Part shown: piece by piece, positions 34,773-43,157 of the stretch
Layout of the letters: every line of letters begins with the position of its first letter
How positions within the stretch are numbered: the first letter of the stretch is position 1
From: Rhizobium sp. BK196
GTDB taxonomy: Bacteria > Pseudomonadota > Alphaproteobacteria > Rhizobiales > Rhizobiaceae
DNA: 64,000 nucleotides
Reading direction: 5' to 3'
Assembly (NCBI RefSeq): GCF_014193255.1
Contig: NZ_JACHZB010000002.1
Location: forward strand, 496,001-560,000
Notes under the pieces: model-generated
Seen by the model: only the letters and a program-made list of their open reading frames with translations
Told to the model about the DNA's origin: nothing
The model's database searches: none
Translations under genes and position numbers: made by a program

Positions 34773-35669
34773 CTAATTGAAGTGTCTGTTGGATCTCAGC
34801 TTTTCCACCGAAAAATCGATGAAGCTTCGCACTTTTGCCGAAGCATGCCGGCCTTCGGGATGGACGACATGGATCGGCAAAGCCTCCTCTTCATAATCAG
34901 CGAGGACGGTGCGCAATTCGCCAGCCTCAAGCTGCGGCGCAATCTGATAGGACAGAACGCGCGTCAGACCCCAGCCGGAAGCCGCCGCCGAGATAGCAGC
35001 CTCGTTGGTGCTGCAGAAGAGACGAGGATTGACGTGGACGGTTGACTTCTTCCGCACCCCGAAACGCCATTCGAGCGATGTCCACGCACTGGTCGAGGCG
35101 ACAATGCGATGGGTCGACAGATCGCCGGGCGTCATCGGAACGCCATGCTTTTCAAAATAGCCAGGGGATCCGCAGATCACGCGTCTCACTTGGCCGACGC
35201 GCGTTGCGGTGAGGCCGGAGTCGGGCAGATGACCGATGCGGATCGCAACATCGATACCTTCGTCGATCATGCTCACGACCCGGTCGACGAACAGGCCGCG
35301 ACCGATCACATCGGGATAGAGATCAAGATATTCGGTCATTAGTGGCAGGACGAACATCGTGCCGAACATGACGGAGGTGGTGACGGTAAGCGTGCCAGTA
35401 GGTTTGCCATACGCGCCGGCTGCGGCTGCTTCGACCTCCGAGAGATCGGCGAGGAGCCTCTGGCAGTCTGCAAAATACTGGACACCCGCCTCCGTCAGTT
35501 TGACGGACCGTGTCGTGCGCGTGAGAAGGCGCGTGCCAATGATATCTTCCAGGGCAGACACCATGCGAGTGACTGCGGGAGGACTCATGTGGAGTTGCCG
35601 TCCTGCGTCTGCAAAGCTCTCGGCCTCCGCGACCTTCACGAAGACCCTCATTGCCTGCCATCGATCCAT
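34773..35669 (-). CDS. LysR-family transcriptional regulator
   Basis: A 298-residue LysR protein. Helix-turn-helix AMRVFVKVAEAESFADAGRQLHMSPPAVTRMVSALED in outline, then the RLLTRTTRSVKLTEAG wing and a substrate-binding domain with GTLTVTTSVMFGTMFVLPLM. ATG 35669 is preferred over GTG 35678. It is tail-to-tail with the hydrolase gene, so any control of it would not use a shared divergent region. Confidence 0.92.
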   Translation of the reverse strand: MDRWQAMRVFVKVAEAESFADAGRQLHMSPPAVTRMVSALEDIIGTRLLTRTTRSVKLTEAGVQYFADCQRLLADLSEVEAAAAGAYGKPTGTLTVTTSVMFGTMFVLPLMTEYLDLYPDVIGRGLFVDRVVSMIDEGIDVAIRIGHLPDSGLTATRVGQVRRVICGSPGYFEKHGVPMTPGDLSTHRIVASTSAWTSLEWRFGVRKKSTVHVNPRLFCSTNEAAISAAASGWGLTRVLSYQIAPQLEAGELRTVLADYEEEALPIHVVHPEGRHASAKVRSFIDFSVEKLRSNRHFN

Positions 35670-35722
35670 GCGGTTCACACTGTCTTCAAAAGCCTAAGCC
35701 CCTGACAGAGGTTTAAACGCTT

Positions 35723-36112
35723 TTATTCCGATCGCAATCTATCAGCCAAGGCAAGCCGCTGACGTCCTGCTTTTGATCTCGCCTTCGAGGGCTCCAGTTT
35801 CTTGATGAAGGCTCGCAGTTCCGAAGCAATGTCAGGAGCACCGAAAGCCCTTAGTTGGCGACTTGCGAGGGCGCTTGCCGCTCCGTCACCGGCTTCTATC
35901 GCCAGCGCGAATTTGACGGCGATTTCGACAAACAGGTCGAAACTGACTCCGCGCTTCGCGGCGTCGATTTCAGCTCCACTGAGCGTCATTTGCTTCGCCT
36001 CGAGTTCCAGGAATCGAAGAGCGTCGAAATCACGTCTCGAACTTGCAATTGCAAGTTGAATTTGTATGCGCATGAGGGGAGAAATAAGGTCCTTGCTCAC
36101 GTCGTTCTCCAT
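35723..36112 (-). CDS. Hypothetical helical protein
   Basis: A 129-residue ORF, ATG 36112, predicted all-helical (SRRDFDALRFLELEAKQMTLSGAEIDAAKRGVSFDLFVEIAVKFALAIEAGD). The helical spacing loosely recalls AhpD/CMD proteins, but the CxxC is absent. Codon use is less G/C-biased than its neighbours, which may hint at a different origin. It lies upstream of the lysR gene on the same strand and may be cotranscribed. Confidence 0.55.
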   Translation of the reverse strand: MENDVSKDLISPLMRIQIQLAIASSRRDFDALRFLELEAKQMTLSGAEIDAAKRGVSFDLFVEIAVKFALAIEAGDGAASALASRQLRAFGAPDIASELRAFIKKLEPSKARSKAGRQRLALADRLRSE

Positions 36113-36453
36113 GGGCTGCAATAGCCATCGTCTCTTCGGTCACCGTTTCGAGCCTGCGGGACGATATCGCTTGATACTTTGGCAGGTGGGGCGATCGCGG
36201 ACTGTTGGCCGTTTGCAGATGGAATATCGTCGGTGCAGCGATACACCCGGCCGCAGTGAGCCTGAACTAACGTTCTGCTGAAGGCTTTCTTCCTCGTGAT
36301 GCAACAATCGGACGAAGCTGCTTCGCAGGCCTCTCCGCAAAGTGGACCCACACCAAAGGACAGTTCCTGACATCGCGAGGCTCTGCTAACCGTCGCAAAG
36401 ATCCAACTGGGTGCTATAAACCAAGACAACCGAATACCACTTCGAGGAACGCC
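36113..36453. other. Intergenic region, no gene or clear signal
   Basis: This 341-bp stretch lies between divergent genes. Short open frames here lack credible ribosome-binding sites and codon bias. I see no palindrome or promoter that I can name. Confidence 0.5.
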
Positions 36454-37557
36454 ATGCCCCAACCTGTCCTGTTTTCGCCCTTCGCCGTGCATAATCTCGA
36501 ACTCGCCAACCGCATCGTGATCGCGCCCATGTGCCAGTACTCGGCCGTCGACGGCTGCATGACGGACTGGCATCTGATCCATCTTGGACAGCTGGCGCTT
36601 TCCGGCGCGGCACTGCTGACCATCGAAGCGACCGCTGTCGTTCCCGAAGGACGCATCACCTTTGCCGATGTCGGCCTTTATGACGACCCTTCCGAGGCCG
36701 GGATGGCCCGCACGCTCGAAAGCATCAGGAAATGGTCGGATATGCCGATTGCGGTCCAATTGGCGCATGCCGGCCGCAAGGCGTCGACCGAGGTTCCATG
36801 GAGAGGCGGCGGCCAGTTTTCGCCGACCGATCCGAACGGATGGCAGACCGAAGCGCCTTCCGCTATCGCCTTCAACCCGAACTATGTGCCGCCGACTGCA
36901 CTCGACCGCGATGGCATGAAGCGTGTCCGCGATGCCTTTGCCGCTGCTGCGCGGCGGGCGGCGAAAATCGGCATTGATGCCATCCAGATCCATGGCGCCC
37001 ATGGCTATCTGCTGCACCAGTTCCTGTCGCCTCTATCGAACCAGCGAACCGATGAATATGGCGGCTCGCTGGAAAACCGTGCCCGGTTTCCGCTGGAGGT
37101 CCTTGACGCGGTGAGGGATGCCTTTCCCTCCGATCGGCCGGTGACGATGCGCGTATCCGCCACAGACTGGGTCGAAGGCGGTCTGGGGATTTCCGAGAGT
37201 GTGGAATTTGCCAGGATGCTAGAAGCGAGAGGCTGCGATGCCATTCACGTATCGAGCGGCGGTCTGCACCCCTCTCAGGCGATCCCGGTCAGCCCGAACT
37301 ACCAGGTGCCGCTCGCCCGGGCCATCAAAAGCGCCGTAAAAATGCCTGTTATCGCCGTCGGACTGATCACCGAGCCGACGCAGGCCGAGGCAATCGTTGC
37401 GACGGGCGATGCAGACCTTATCGCGCTCGCTCGTGCCATCCTCTACGATCCGCGATGGCCATGGCACGCAGCCGCCGAACTCGGTGGGCAGGTGAAAGCG
37501 GCCAATCAATATCTCCGTTGCCAGCCGTCGCAGCTCAAAAACCTGTTTGCAAAATAG
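36454..37557 (+). CDS. Old yellow enzyme-type NADH:flavin oxidoreductase (YqjM-like)
   Basis: A 367-residue FMN-dependent ene-reductase. The thermophilic-like/YqjM class is shown by C27 in APMCQYS, with Y29 next to it, and by the substrate-anchoring His pair H180/H183 in IHGAHGYLLHQFLSP. SNQRTDEYGGSLENRARFPLE is the OYE signature. The enzyme reduces activated C=C bonds or nitro groups using NAD(P)H; the physiological substrate is unknown. Monocistronic. Confidence 0.93.
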   Translation: MPQPVLFSPFAVHNLELANRIVIAPMCQYSAVDGCMTDWHLIHLGQLALSGAALLTIEATAVVPEGRITFADVGLYDDPSEAGMARTLESIRKWSDMPIAVQLAHAGRKASTEVPWRGGGQFSPTDPNGWQTEAPSAIAFNPNYVPPTALDRDGMKRVRDAFAAAARRAAKIGIDAIQIHGAHGYLLHQFLSPLSNQRTDEYGGSLENRARFPLEVLDAVRDAFPSDRPVTMRVSATDWVEGGLGISESVEFARMLEARGCDAIHVSSGGLHPSQAIPVSPNYQVPLARAIKSAVKMPVIAVGLITEPTQAEAIVATGDADLIALARAILYDPRWPWHAAAELGGQVKAANQYLRCQPSQLKNLFAK

Positions 37558-37752
37558 GATGGAGCGCGAATCTCCGCGCGAGAAACGCGCTATCTGCGTT
37601 GATCGTTGCTTTAAGCTGGACCTGTCGCTGGAAGAGGATATCCCGGCATCGCCCCAGTGGGCTGGCGATGATTGAGCCGAATACCCATATAGGCGTCAGC
37701 GGAGCGCACCAGACGATTCCCGCCCATCTCGCGCACTGGAAAGGACATGTCC

Positions 37753-38265
37753 ATGACGACAGAACGTGCAGTACTTGCTGGCGGTTGCTTTTGGGGAATG
37801 CAGGACCTTATCCGACGGCTTCCCGGCGTTGTTTCGACGCGTGTCGGTTACACGGGCGGTGAAATCCCCAATGCAACCTACCGCAACCACGGCAACCATG
37901 CCGAGGCGATAGAGATAATCTTCGATCCGCAAAAGACGAGCTATCGCGATATTCTGGAATTCTTCTTCCAGATCCATGATCCGTCGACCCGCAATCGCCA
38001 GGGTAATGACATTGGCACAAGCTATCGTTCGGCAATCTTCTACGCGGATGAAAACCAGCGGCAGACGGCCGAAGATACGATCGCTGATGTGGATGCTTCC
38101 GGTCTCTGGCCAGGTAAGGTCGTGACGGAAGTCGTTCCCGTCAGCGACTTCTGGGAAGCCGAACCGGAACATCAGGATTATCTCGAGCGCATTCCGAATG
38201 GCTATACATGCCATTTCGCCCGCCCCGGCTGGAAACTGCCGAAGCGCCAGGCAAACTTCGCTTAA
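37753..38265 (+). CDS. msrA: Peptide methionine sulfoxide reductase MsrA
   Basis: A 170-residue MsrA that reduces methionine-S-sulfoxide in proteins. The catalytic GCFWGMQ motif gives Cys12, and a C-terminal resolving Cys lies in [15 protein letters not shown]. The family segments [21 protein letters not shown] and [10 protein letters not shown] are intact. ATG 37753 is preferred because AGGA is about 8 bp upstream; ATG 37747 is too close. A stem-loop follows the stop. Confidence 0.94.
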   Translation: MTTERAVLAGGCFWGMQDLIRRLPGVVSTRVGYTGGEIPNATYRNHGNHAEAIEIIFDPQKTSYRDILEFFFQIHDPSTRNRQGNDIGTSYRSAIFYADENQRQTAEDTIADVDASGLWPGKVVTEVVPVSDFWEAEPEHQDYLERIPNGYTCHFARPGWKLPKRQANFA

Positions 38266-38300
38266 TCCTCTGACTACGTTCGAATTTCACGAGCGGCGGC

Positions 38301-38325
38301 CTCGGGCCGTCGCCCGAGAGGTTTT
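38301..38325 (+). terminator. Rho-independent terminator-like hairpin after msrA
   Basis: CTCGGGC (38301-38307), CGTC loop, GCCCGAG (38312-38318), followed by AGGTTTTGG. A 7-bp GC-rich stem with a short T run, 35 bp after the msrA stop. Confidence 0.55.
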
Positions 38326-38484
38326 GGTGACACGAGGCCGGCGACGTCACGGTCTTCCTTCTTTTCCGCCGCACGATCCTCCTCCCAAACTGTCCCCTTT
38401 TGTGCCTGCTTGGAGGAGTGGGTGGCGAAGGTTTTTGCCTGCAAAGTTACTAGACATCACGGCATCAGAAGTTTAGTAGGTGCC

Positions 38485-38534
38485 CCGCTAACCGGTCGCA
38501 GCCCACCCGGTTCAACAAAACAAGGGATCCTAAA
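38485..38534 (+). ncRNA. Structured queC leader, possible preQ1-I-like riboswitch
   Basis: AACCGG (38490-38495) pairs with CCGGTT (38507-38512) around the loop TCGCAGCCCAC. An A-rich tail (CAACAAAACAAGGGA) then runs into the queC ribosome-binding site. Hairpin, C-rich loop, A-rich 3' tail and overlap with AAGGGA resemble preQ1-I riboswitches, and the loop CCC (38502-38504) could pair with GGG (38524-38526). Consensus bases are only partly met, so this is tentative. Confidence 0.3.
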
Positions 38535-39245
38535 ATGAAAGTACTTGTCGTCTGCTCAGGCGGACTTGATTCTATTTCGCTTGCATACAAGATTGCGGCG
38601 GACCACCAACTGATCGGTCTGATCTCCTTCAACTACGGTCAACGGCATGTCAAAGAGCTGGAATTCGCGGCTCTTTGCGCGCGAAGGCTCGCCGTGCCAC
38701 ACGACATCATAGACATATCGAATGTGGGCAAGCACCTGACCGGCTCCGCCCTCACGGACGATATTGAGGTTCCTGACGGGCACTACGCCGAAGAGACGAT
38801 GAAGGCAACGGTCGTGCCGAACCGCAATGCCATCATGCTGTCGATCGCGTTCGGCCTTGCTGCTGCTCGTCACGCAGACGCCGTGGCGATTGCGGTCCAC
38901 GGTGGAGACCATTTCATCTACCCGGACTGCCGGCCTGGATTCATTTCTTCGTTCGAGGTGATGCAACAGCATGCGCTCGAGGGGTATGCGAATGTCAGGC
39001 TGCTTGCGCCGTACGTGAATGCCACGAAGGCTGACATTGTCACTGATGGCGCGAAAAACCGGACGCCTTTTGAAGAGACCTGGTCCTGCTACAAGGGCGA
39101 TCGCCTGCACTGCGGAAGATGCGGAACCTGCGTTGAGCGCCGCGAAGCTTTCCATCTCGCCGGTGTCGAGGATCCGACCGTCTATGGCGACCCGGATTTC
39201 TGGGCCACTGCGACGAGTGCATTCAGAGCAGAAGAGGCTAAGTAA
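38535..39245 (+). CDS. queC: 7-cyano-7-deazaguanine synthase QueC
   Basis: A 236-residue ATP-dependent enzyme that converts 7-carboxy-7-deazaguanine to preQ0. The PP-loop motif CSGGLDS is at residues 7-13 and the zinc ligands are C185, C193, C196 and C199 (CYKGDRLHCGRCGTC). First gene of queCDE: its TAA shares a base with the queD ATG (TAATG). The ribosome-binding site AAGGGA lies in the structured leader. Confidence 0.96.
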   Translation: MKVLVVCSGGLDSISLAYKIAADHQLIGLISFNYGQRHVKELEFAALCARRLAVPHDIIDISNVGKHLTGSALTDDIEVPDGHYAEETMKATVVPNRNAIMLSIAFGLAAARHADAVAIAVHGGDHFIYPDCRPGFISSFEVMQQHALEGYANVRLLAPYVNATKADIVTDGAKNRTPFEETWSCYKGDRLHCGRCGTCVERREAFHLAGVEDPTVYGDPDFWATATSAFRAEEAK

Positions 39246-39601
39246 TGTACCGGATCACCAAGGAGTTCCATTTCTCGGCCTCGCATCAACTGTCCCATCT
39301 TCCTGATGACCATCAGTGCGCACGTCTTCACGGCCACAATTACATAGTCGAGATCGAGCTTGCCGCCTCTGAGTTGAACGAGGATGGCTTTGTCCGTGAT
39401 TATCACGAGCTTTCGCCACTCAAGCACTACATCGATGAGAGTTTCGATCACCGCCACCTCAATGATGTACTCGGCCATGACCGGGTGACATCCGAATGGC
39501 TCGCCAGGCATTTTTATGACTGGTGCAAGCAACGCCTGCCGGAGACGTCTGCTGTCAGGGTGAGCGAAACGCCGAAGACATGGGCGGAATATCGTCCATG
39601 A
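39245..39601 (+). CDS. queD: 6-carboxy-5,6,7,8-tetrahydropterin synthase QueD
   Basis: A 118-residue T-fold protein making 6-carboxytetrahydropterin from 7,8-dihydroneopterin triphosphate. Zinc ligands H14, H29 and H31 and the catalytic C25 are in SASHQLSH and CARLHGHNY; further on, DYHEL and the conserved SET near the end match QueD rather than eukaryotic PTPS. It overlaps queC (1 bp) and queE (ATGA, 4 bp). Confidence 0.95.
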   Translation: MYRITKEFHFSASHQLSHLPDDHQCARLHGHNYIVEIELAASELNEDGFVRDYHELSPLKHYIDESFDHRHLNDVLGHDRVTSEWLARHFYDWCKQRLPETSAVRVSETPKTWAEYRP

Positions 39602-40326
39602 CGGGCAGGGAGCAAAAGATCCGCATCAGCGAAATCTTCGGACCGACGATCCAGGGGGAAGGGCCGCTCGTGGGCCTTCCGACCGTTTTCGTCAGAACAG
39701 GCGGCTGCGACTATCGCTGCGAATGGTGCGATACCCTCCATGCCGTCGACAGCGCCTTCCGTGACGAGTGGACGCCGATGTCGGTCGAGGATATCTGGTC
39801 GAAAGTGGAATCACTCTCTGACGGCTGTCCGCTGACGATTTCCCTGTCCGGTGGAAACCCGGCGATTCAGCCGCTCGGGCCGCTGATAACCAGGGGAAAG
39901 CGCGATGGCTATCAATTTGCCTTGGAAACGCAGGGATCAATCGCTCAGGACTGGTTTGCAGAGCTGGATCATTTGATCCTCAGTCCCAAACCACCGTCCA
40001 GTGGTATGGAATTCAAGCCAGGCGAACTGAGGAACTGCGTGGCGGCCGCACGCAGCGGTCCCCGAATCGCGCTGAAGATCGTCATCTTCGATGAGGCCGA
40101 CTATGCTTTTGCGAGGTCTGTCGCGAAGGAATTCAAAGAACTTCCGATCTTCCTGCAGCCAGGCAATCATACGCCGCCGGTGGAAGATGAAGCCTTGATC
40201 GATCTCGAAGGTATTCTCAACCGGATGCGGTGGCTGGTCGACAGGGTCGCCTCAGACCGGTGGTTTGATGCGCGCGTTCTCCCGCAGCTCCATGTCCTGC
40301 TTTGGGGAAACATGCGCGGGGTGTGA
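39598..40326 (+). CDS. queE: 7-carboxy-7-deazaguanine synthase QueE
   Basis: A 242-residue radical SAM enzyme that contracts the pterin ring to CDG. The cluster motif is C37-x3-C41-x2-C44 ([11 protein letters not shown]), and the N-terminal [22 protein letters not shown] and LSGGNPAIQ segments are diagnostic. ATG 39598 overlaps the queD stop. With QueC and QueD it completes synthesis of preQ0. No queF or tgt is present in the window. Confidence 0.95.
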   Translation: MTGREQKIRISEIFGPTIQGEGPLVGLPTVFVRTGGCDYRCEWCDTLHAVDSAFRDEWTPMSVEDIWSKVESLSDGCPLTISLSGGNPAIQPLGPLITRGKRDGYQFALETQGSIAQDWFAELDHLILSPKPPSSGMEFKPGELRNCVAAARSGPRIALKIVIFDEADYAFARSVAKEFKELPIFLQPGNHTPPVEDEALIDLEGILNRMRWLVDRVASDRWFDARVLPQLHVLLWGNMRGV

Positions 40327-40365
40327 TCACGTTTGAGGAAGGTTACGACCTCAGCGGCTTGATGC

Positions 40366-40388
40366 GCCCCGATTTCGGCGGGCTTTTT
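40366..40388 (+). terminator. Terminator-like hairpin after queE
   Basis: GCCCC(G) at 40366-40371 pairs imperfectly with CGGCGGGC (40376-40383) and is followed by TTTTT (40384-40388), 40 bp after the queE stop. Confidence 0.5.
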
Positions 40389-40428
40389 GGCATCGTTTCC
40401 AGTTGAAAGACGCCGGTCTCGGTTCGCA

Positions 40429-40983
40429 TCAGTTCTCGATCAGTTGGTCCGAAACAACGCTGACGATGACCTCGTCGCTTCCGTTCGGGTAAAGTGGCAG
40501 GTCGAGCGTAATCGCTTCCCGGCGCTATGGGGACGATGCTTTGAAGAACTTTCTGGCGCGCCCCTGTCCATTCCCTTCTCCGGACGCTTGAGCATGCGTC
40601 TCGCTGACCAGGCGTCGTTCGAAGGCCGCAGCATCGATCTCCGCGAACGCCATGGTGCAGCTTTCGACGGTATTGTCGCCGACGGACGCCCGTGCCACTA
40701 CCAGCGCCCGGAATGGTACGTCTTCGCCGGCGCTCAAATTCCAGCCCTCCAACGCGACGGGATTTTCCATCGGCACCAGACTGCTAGTCATATCCTCCGC
40801 CAGTGCTGGCCAATCCCGTTCCTTTGCTAAGGCGACCGCTCGTTGATAATCCGTTCCCCGGTTGAGGCAGCGTTCATTGAACTGGTCAAAGGGATCCGGC
40901 TCATCTGCCGCGACGACATCGGCAATGCTGGCAAGAAGAAACGCAGTTGCGAAGCCGTATGTCATCCATCGCATTAAAACCAT
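40429..40983 (-). pseudogene. Secreted hypothetical protein interrupted by an in-frame TAG
   Basis: From ATG 40983 the frame has a signal peptide (MRWMTYGFATAFLLASIADV, cleavage near AAD) and a 152-residue product ending at TAG 40527-40525. After the TAG the same frame stays open for 31 codons (RREAITLDLPLYPNGSDEVI and beyond) to TGA 40431-40429. That segment reads as a natural end of the domain, so the TAG looks like a nonsense mutation in a gene of about 183 codons. I do not recognise the family by name. It converges with queE. Confidence 0.6.
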
Positions 40984-41274
40984 GGGATCTGCCTGTGACC
41001 TTCGTCGGTTGTTACTGCGCCGCCTATAACTATCATCCCAATGAAAAAGGAAAAATCATGTCTCTGCATGCCGGGGTCAAGTAATGCCTCGCTCCAGCAG
41101 ACGCTTGATCGCCCACAACTGGCTGGAAGATCAACCAGCAAACACCTACATGTTGAGACGCCAAAACATCGCGTTCGCGACTAATTCAAGCGGCCAAGAG
41201 TTGGGCGATGACAAAGGCCTCATATCACGTCGTCCTTTTGGACGGCACAAAGGTAGAGAAACGAGACCCGCCAT

Positions 41275-41748
41275 ATGATTTTACTGATAGTCGCGGTGGT
41301 CATCGTTATCGTCTTTTTCTTTCTGTTTCCAAAGCCGACGCTGCTTACCCTCACCGGAGTGGTGGTCGTGGGCGGCGTTGTTGCGACCTTCATCTACTTC
41401 CAGCAAAACAAACCGCGATGGATCGAGTGCCTCGGTAGAAGGCTGAGCAGTGGAACTAAGGGATGCCCAGATCCCGCCAGGCCAGTTTTCGTTCGGCTTT
41501 TCAACGGCTCTCGGCAGCAGGTGAATGTCGTCCGCTTCCGGCTGATCGCAAAACGTCGCGGCTTCAGTATTGAGTATTATTCCGACCACCTCACAAGCTA
41601 CAAAATCATCGAGCCTGGTGGCACCTATGACGACTGCTGGGCGCTAAACCAATACCGAGGCCTGCAGACTTTGCCGGATAAATTGACGCCACAGGAACTG
41701 GATTGGTCAGTCGAAATATCATCGGTTGAGTTCGCAAGCAGTCGGTAG
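41275..41748 (+). CDS. Hypothetical membrane-anchored protein
   Basis: A 157-residue ORF with two closely spaced N-terminal membrane helices (MILLIVAVVIVIVFFFLFP and LTLTGVVVVGGVVATFIYF), then a soluble domain with four cysteines and FVRLFNGSRQQVNVVRFRLIAKRRG, ending in a beta-rich segment. It may face the periplasm. Codon bias is weaker than in the surrounding genes. No family recognised and no clear operon; the ribosome-binding site (GAGAC) is weak. Confidence 0.55.
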   Translation: MILLIVAVVIVIVFFFLFPKPTLLTLTGVVVVGGVVATFIYFQQNKPRWIECLGRRLSSGTKGCPDPARPVFVRLFNGSRQQVNVVRFRLIAKRRGFSIEYYSDHLTSYKIIEPGGTYDDCWALNQYRGLQTLPDKLTPQELDWSVEISSVEFASSR

Positions 41749-41940
41749 ACGTGGGCGGCTCCGCCTTTATAGAGGTCGTGTTAGAAGCGAGCTTGAAGAT
41801 CTTCTCATGGGAGCCGTTTCAGACGGCCGTCCACTTAACGGGATCGGTGGCCTAGTCCGTTGCAATGAGCGCTCACGGAACTAGCTTTTATACCACGTAG
41901 CCGTTTGAAGCGGCGGAGTGACGAAAAAGGAAAGCAAGGC

Positions 41941-42207
41941 ATGTGCCGAAATATCAAGCCCCTATTCAACTTCGATCCCCCAGCGACGGACGAGGAAATC
42001 CATGATGCGGCGCTTCAATTCGTACGCAAGTTGAGCGGTACCAACAGGCCATCAAAACGCAATGAGGCGGCTTTTGAACACGCGGTGGTATCGATCGCGA
42101 AATGCGCCAGGGAGCTGCTTAACTCGCTGGAGACCTCTCAGCCTCCTCGCGACCGCGACGAAGTAGCCGCGAAAGCGCGGGCACGAGCAGCGACCCGCTT
42201 CGCCTAA
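41941..42207 (+). CDS. DUF2277 protein
   Basis: An 88-residue protein that opens with MCRNIKPLFNFDPPATDEEI, the diagnostic start of DUF2277, followed by AALQFVRKLSGTNRPSKRNE and a helical AKCARELLNSL. Start at ATG 41941 after AAGGAAAGCAAGGC; an upstream ATG at 41905 adds unrelated residues. The function of the family is unknown. A GGAAC about 65 bp upstream lacks a matching -10 box. Confidence 0.85.
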   Translation: MCRNIKPLFNFDPPATDEEIHDAALQFVRKLSGTNRPSKRNEAAFEHAVVSIAKCARELLNSLETSQPPRDRDEVAAKARARAATRFA

Positions 42208-42384
42208 GAAAGCCGCCTTGCAATTCCTCCATTTGGCGGGTGGTTCGCCCTGCCACCTGGAGTACGTTCGTGATTTCGCATTGCTTGGATACGATACTCC
42301 AAGCTGATCAGTCCCTTGGCGAAGATATCCTGCGACGTCAAACAGTATGACTTGACGCCTCTCCATCTTTGAGAAATGCTAAGA

Positions 42385-42394
42385 TGTCAGACCA
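42385..42394. promoter_or_regulatory. Possible GntR/FadR-type operator half-palindrome
   Basis: TGTCAGACCA contains GTC-A-GAC, the short GT-N-AC-centred dyad typical of FadR-family operators, 41 bp before the gntR ATG. Weak on its own. Confidence 0.25.
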
Positions 42395-42434
42395 ATTTTA
42401 CGGTCGGCTACCTGAATAAGAGAACTTGGGGAAC

Positions 42435-43157
42435 ATGAAGGCAAATGGTAGCGACAGGCCGGTGATCCGGCCGCTTCCGGCGATGGACCGCGCCCGTCAG
42501 GTGACGGAAGCGCTGGCGCACTATGTCGAGGATGCCCGGCTTCAGGCGGGCGACCGACTGCCGGCGGAGCGTGAATTGATGGCAGCGCTTGCCGTCGGGC
42601 GGTCTACCATTCGCGAGGCAATCCGGCATTTTCAAGCGCTCGGCGTCATCGAGACGCGCAAGGGCAGCGGAACTTATCTGCTGAAACCGGTTTCCCGAGA
42701 TACGGTCCACATGCCGCTGTCGCTCGATACGACGCACCAGCGTGACGCACTTTTACAGACGCTTGAGGTTCGCCGCGGTATCGAATGCGAAGCCGGCATG
42801 GTGGCCGCCCGGCGGCGAACTGCCAGAGATCTCGCGATCATCGAGGAAAAGCTCGACGAAATGGAGCGGGTGCATATTGCCAAGGGTACGTCCGGGCCGG
42901 AAGACCTTGCTTTCCACCTCGCTGTCTATGACGCCACGCACAATCCGTTGTTTCGGCAACTGCTGGAGCAGATGCGCGAAACCTTCGAGCGTTTTTGGTC
43001 GCATCCCTTTGACCGGCAGGATTTTGCCCGCCGCTCCTTTCCCTTCCACCGAACCCTTTTCAACGCGATTGCCGCCCAGGACACCGAGGCGGCGCGGCGT
43101 GAGACACTGAAAATCCTCGACGTGGTCGAGGAAGACATCAAGGAAATGTCCCGATGA
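42435..43157 (+). CDS. GntR-family (FadR subfamily) regulator
   Basis: A 240-residue regulator. The winged helix-turn-helix (about 15-80) contains RLPAERELMAALAVGRSTIREAIRHFQALGVIETRKGSGTYL in outline. The C-terminal FCD helical domain (about 95-230) has conserved Asp/His metal-site residues (DLAFHLAVYDATHNPLF, FHRTLFNAIAAQD). ATG 42435 rather than TTG 42426. Its stop overlaps the next gene (ATGA), so regulator and enzyme are cotranscribed. Confidence 0.93.
   Translation: MKANGSDRPVIRPLPAMDRARQVTEALAHYVEDARLQAGDRLPAERELMAALAVGRSTIREAIRHFQALGVIETRKGSGTYLLKPVSRDTVHMPLSLDTTHQRDALLQTLEVRRGIECEAGMVAARRRTARDLAIIEEKLDEMERVHIAKGTSGPEDLAFHLAVYDATHNPLFRQLLEQMRETFERFWSHPFDRQDFARRSFPFHRTLFNAIAAQDTEAARRETLKILDVVEEDIKEMSR

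Noticed and set aside
36113..36453. Possible gene or transposase remnant before the OYE gene
   Set aside because: Short frames read as low-bias, Cys/Arg-rich peptides with no motif; no inverted repeats or target duplications seen.
40387..40830. 147-codon forward frame opposite the secreted-protein pseudogene
   Set aside because: The reverse strand carries a signal peptide and a continuous domain; the forward frame has neither.
41084..41438. Two short overlapping forward ORFs before the membrane-anchored protein
   Set aside because: No ribosome-binding site, poor codon bias, and mutual overlap with the better-supported ORF at 41275.
41877..41901. GGAAC upstream of the DUF2277 gene as an EcfG promoter
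   Set aside because: No NGTT at 16-17 bp spacing; the nearest CGTT is at 20 bp, outside the accepted range.
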